Translations under genes and position numbers: made by a program | Notes under the pieces: generated by a model | Database searches by the model: none | What the model was told of the DNA's origin: nothing | Seen by the model: the letters and a program-made list of their open reading frames with translations, nothing else | Assembly: GCA_013054445.1 (NCBI GenBank) | Contig: JAAMPI010001771.1 | Span: 1-10,650 of the forward strand | Direction of reading: 5' to 3' | Length of the DNA stretch: 10,650 nucleotides | Source of the DNA: Cudoniella acicularis | Taxonomy: Eukaryota > Ascomycota > Leotiomycetes > Helotiales > Helotiaceae | In this document: piece by piece, positions 8,396 through 10,650 of the stretch | Numbering within the stretch: position 1 is the stretch's first letter | Layout: each line of letters opens with the position of its first letter

Positions 8396-9222
8396 GCTTC
8401 CTCCCGTAGGTGGACAGGCAGCAGCTCAAGCTCTATGTGCCTACTTATCCCTTGGCATCTGCTGGATGAATGTCTGAATGGAATCTTGTCCTTTTGTCGA
8501 CTAGTCTCGACGCGGGAGGCTGGTAAGGTCGAGGAAAGCGGCGTTCGAGGCGAGGGGGAGGGGGTTCAGATGTATGGGTGAAACACCTCAAAAGAAAATG
8601 ATGAGGTTGATATTGGAAGAAGACGAGAAGTGGAACGTCTTTATCGGAAACAATTGGTGTATTGTAAAATAAGTCGCGCGTAAATATGATCAGAAGAATC
8701 CGATCGCAAGACTGACAGTAGTGGGATATTCTGAGAGATATGTGATCATTGCTTATTTGGTGTCCCAAGTGAATCTACGATCATAAGCCGGCTGCGCTTA
8801 CCCAGACTATTGGTTGATCATGGCCCCTCATTTTCGAACACTTGCAGTCTGTGTGTATATCAATATTTGCTTCTTTATCTTGCCTTCCGAGCCTTCTTCT
8901 CTATTATATTTCCATAAATTCTGTAGTCCTAACTCATCTCAACCACAGCTTTCGCCATTCCATCAATCTCCGCACCGCTACGAAGCGTCCTTGCGGATCA
9001 CTCCAGCAACGTTTTCAAGGGCCTAGACTCCAACATCCTTAATGTCTTGCCAGGAACCTAACCCATTTGATGTCCTTGGCATCCTGCTTACAATCTGGCT
9101 CACGCCAGCCGATGTCCAGAGAGGTTACGCCATTGCTCTCTCTCGGGTGCGGTAATATGCTAATCCTGTACACATCAGTGGACAAGTCAAGCAATACCGT
9201 ATGCGCTACACAAAAGCAGAGC
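8396..9222. other. No supported gene
   Basis: This stretch holds the region downstream of the Myb/SANT block and the region downstream of the minus-strand APH pseudogene. A G-rich run (about 8554-8567) and a pyrimidine-rich, leader-like tract (about 8865-8985) are visible. The minus-strand frame at 8445-8768 and the plus-strand frames near 8814-9042 have no family motifs. The plus-strand frame from ATG 9042 (38 codons to TAA 9153, then onward) reads antisense across the APH tail in its second half and is not called a gene. Confidence 0.5.
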
Positions 9223-10440
9223 TTACATCTGCTCAGCTCTTGATAACAAGATTTGCAACCTCTCATCGTCCTTGTAGCGGTTCAATGCAGCAGTTTTCCG
9301 ACTGTCCTAGTCTAAACCTTCATCAATACCTACGGTATCTCGAAGCCTTTGAGAGAGACCAAGGAATCCGGCTCAGTCAGCGAGATCATAGCCGCAGCAG
9401 AACGCAAATCGGCGTTGTAATCAGCCCTTCCGAACAAAATCTGCTAAGTCCGGGCTTCCCTTCTCCTCTAGCAGCCGAGCAAAAGCAATTTCGTACTCCC
9501 CGAGGTCATTGACACCATTGTGAAAGTCTCTAGCTGGCAGGAGAACAATTGGAGAGTTGAATGCAAGAGCTTTTGACGTAGTATAAACCCACTCCTAACC
9601 AATAACACTAGTGATGTTAAAATAATTATCAACTAATATATGATCACCTTTGTCATCCGTATGTTTTGAATAAAACTTCTGGCTGCCCTGCGCCACCTGT
9701 AGTAATATAGAAGGCACCAAATCGAGGAGAAATCGATGGATTAAGTAAGCATCGTCTGCTTGCTAGATGTAGATTTCCTCGCGAATAATGAGGTCCAGAA
9801 TTAGTCGAGTAGAAGTAACGTGATGCTCCTCTAAAGAGGAACATGGGCCAATAACTACCATCTTCGACACTGTAAAGTCTATCAATGATTCTCGAGCACA
9901 TGGCCCGATACGGGAATCGCCTGATTGATCCAATGAGCCAATAAGGTCAAAGGAGAACTTGTGAAGTTAGATGAATATATCTGCAAGCTAGTGTATGACT
10001 TTTTTTCTTTGCTCAGGTGACGCGGTCGACCATCGTAAGAATGTCCCAGGCATCTTTTCTAAGAGAATGTAACCAACTCCTATAGCATTGTTTCGGTGCT
10101 CAAGGGCGAAGTCAAAATTCTTCGGAGCAGGCACGCCAGTGTGCTCCAGGTATCGAAGGGTTGCAACTTCACATTAGATAATATAATCCCGCAAAGCTGG
10201 CGGTGGGGAGGTGGCGTTGAATCTTCGGATACGGGCCAGCCAGGTGGCTCTATCTTTGAATTGAACTTCGGCATGGTAGTTCATGCCGCCCATTACTGAA
10301 CTTAGCGTGGCTCTATCATGTTAAAGGGAGATAGAGCAAGGAATCCTTGGCGGAGAGAGCTAGCCTGCGCAGTAAGTGCAGACGTGTTGATTTTGTCAAA
10401 GAGTCTGGTAAATTCTTGTCGCTCTGCCTCACGTACGGCG
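9223..10440 (-). pseudogene. Aminoglycoside phosphotransferase (APH)-family gene, disrupted
   Basis: Reading minus from ATG 10284, a frame of 353 codons runs to TAA 9223-9225 without indels and matches the fungal branch of the APH/choline-kinase-like fold (PF01636). Marks in order: MNYHAEV, TWLARIRRFNATSPP, CEVATLRYLEHTGVPAPK (N-lobe), VGYILLEKMPGT (hinge), LADIFI-LHKF, IGPCARES, then HTDDKGDHILVDN near residue 208 at the catalytic-loop position, VIG-EWVYT at the metal-binding IDWEW position, and a C-lobe with AFCCGYDLAD and NRYKDDERLQILL. Eight internal stops lie at codons 37, 99, 106, 174, 230, 288, 304 and 326 (two TAA, four TAG, two TGA), each one transition from Gln, Trp or Arg. Upstream, another frame at 10302-10440 gives EAERQEFTRLFDKI, ALTAQASSLRQG and FNMIEPR, the probable N-terminus, joined through a frameshift near 10286-10292. 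The metal-binding Asp is Gly. The substrate is unknown; most fungal members are unassigned. Confidence 0.88.
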
Positions 10441-10457
10441 GGATTAGGCTGCTCGAT

Positions 10458-10564
10458 GGGTACCCGTGGGTAGGAGTAAGGAGAGTTACTCCTACCCGCG
10501 GGTATACCCATATACGGGTACCCATCTACGGATAGACCCGCGGGTAGGTGGGTATACCCGTGGG
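10458..10564. repeat. Cluster of self-complementary GC-rich words
   Basis: Within 107 bases the following each occur twice: GGGTACCC (10458, 10516), CCCGCGGG (10495, 10537), GGGTATACCC (10500, 10550) and CCCGTGGG (10463, 10557). The first three are perfect palindromes, so the tract can fold on either strand in several ways. It sits at the 5' end of the APH pseudogene; the apparent 89-codon minus-strand frame begins inside it, so that ATG is probably not the original gene start. It could be a palindromic minisatellite or a small foldback element. No flanking direct repeat is obvious. Confidence 0.8.
10468..10497. repeat. Perfect 12-bp inverted repeat, 6-base loop
   Basis: GGGTAGGAGTAA (10468-10479) and TTACTCCTACCC (10486-10497) are exact reverse complements separated by GGAGAG. 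The pairing extends outward through TACCCGT and GCGGGTA with a single G-T position, giving arms of about 19 bases. It is not followed by a T-run in either direction, and the genome is eukaryotic, so a bacterial-type terminator is not implied. Confidence 0.9.
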
Positions 10565-10613
10565 TTGCCAAGAACCCGTATAAAAATGAAGATATACTTT
10601 TATTTAGTCTTTT

Positions 10614-10650
10614 AATTATTCTCCTAATTATTCTCCTAATTATTCTCCTA
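10614..10650. repeat. 12-bp tandem repeat, three copies, cut by window edge
   Basis: AATTATTCTCCT occurs as three exact adjacent copies (10614-10625, 10626-10637, 10638-10649), and the next base starts a fourth. The array continues past the window, so its true length is unknown. Lead-in DNA from about 10575 is AT-rich. Confidence 0.95.

Noticed and set aside
8445..8768. 107-codon minus-strand open frame
   Set aside because: No recognisable domain, odd composition, no promoter or splice context; it lies downstream of two convergent pseudogenes.
9042..9512. Plus-strand frame from ATG 9042 with one TAA at 9153; its first residues (FDVLGI, LTPADVQRGY) vaguely resemble the start of a J domain
   Set aside because: There is no HPD motif, the frame is interrupted, and from about 9223 it is exactly antisense to the well-supported APH pseudogene.
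10302..10571. 89-codon minus-strand frame taken as an intact small gene
   Set aside because: Its first half is translation of the palindromic repeat cluster; only the second half resembles an APH-family N-terminus, and it is frameshifted from the rest.

Overview
The window looks like an accessory, repeat-rich segment from a filamentous ascomycete (Pezizomycotina). Three things point that way: remnants of two HET-domain (heterokaryon incompatibility) genes, a fungal-type aminoglycoside-phosphotransferase (APH) family gene, and a long central tract with the signature of repeat-induced point mutation (RIP; CpA to TpA). I cannot name the species. I see no rRNA, tRNA, CRISPR array or bacterial-type operon. 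I find no intact, confidently real protein-coding gene: every recognisable coding region is broken by stops, frameshifts or truncation, so the window is a gene graveyard.

Layout. 1-609: AT-rich, no supported gene. 610-963 (+): N-terminal piece of a HET-domain gene, cut off at the second conserved HET block. 964-1981: nothing recognisable. 1982-2990 (+): a second, different HET gene spanning most of the HET domain, with in-frame stops and one frameshift. Near 3045 the composition changes abruptly to very AT-rich. 3046 to about 8395 (+): a degraded, probably multicopy element or gene cluster with four degenerate coding blocks: about 3396-3696, 3827-5150, 5348-6303 and 6324-8395. The first three carry heavy RIP-like decay. 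The last is much more GC-rich, has fewer stops, and encodes two Myb/SANT-like DNA-binding domains separated by a disordered region. 8396-9222: no supported gene. 9223-10440 (-): APH-family pseudogene, with one frame of 353 codons uninterrupted by indels but containing eight internal stops. 10458-10564: a cluster of self-complementary GC-rich words including a 12-bp perfect hairpin. 10614-10650: three copies of a 12-bp tandem repeat running off the window edge.

Working together: no functional pathway can be claimed, because nothing is intact. HET and APH genes are both large, rapidly turning-over families in ascomycete genomes. Their broken remains on either side of a RIP-degraded repeat fit a subtelomeric or other accessory compartment, but that is inference. 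The two flanks also decay differently: stops in the central element are almost all TAG/TAA (RIP context), while three of the four clear stops in the second HET gene are TGA, which does not arise from the usual RIP context.
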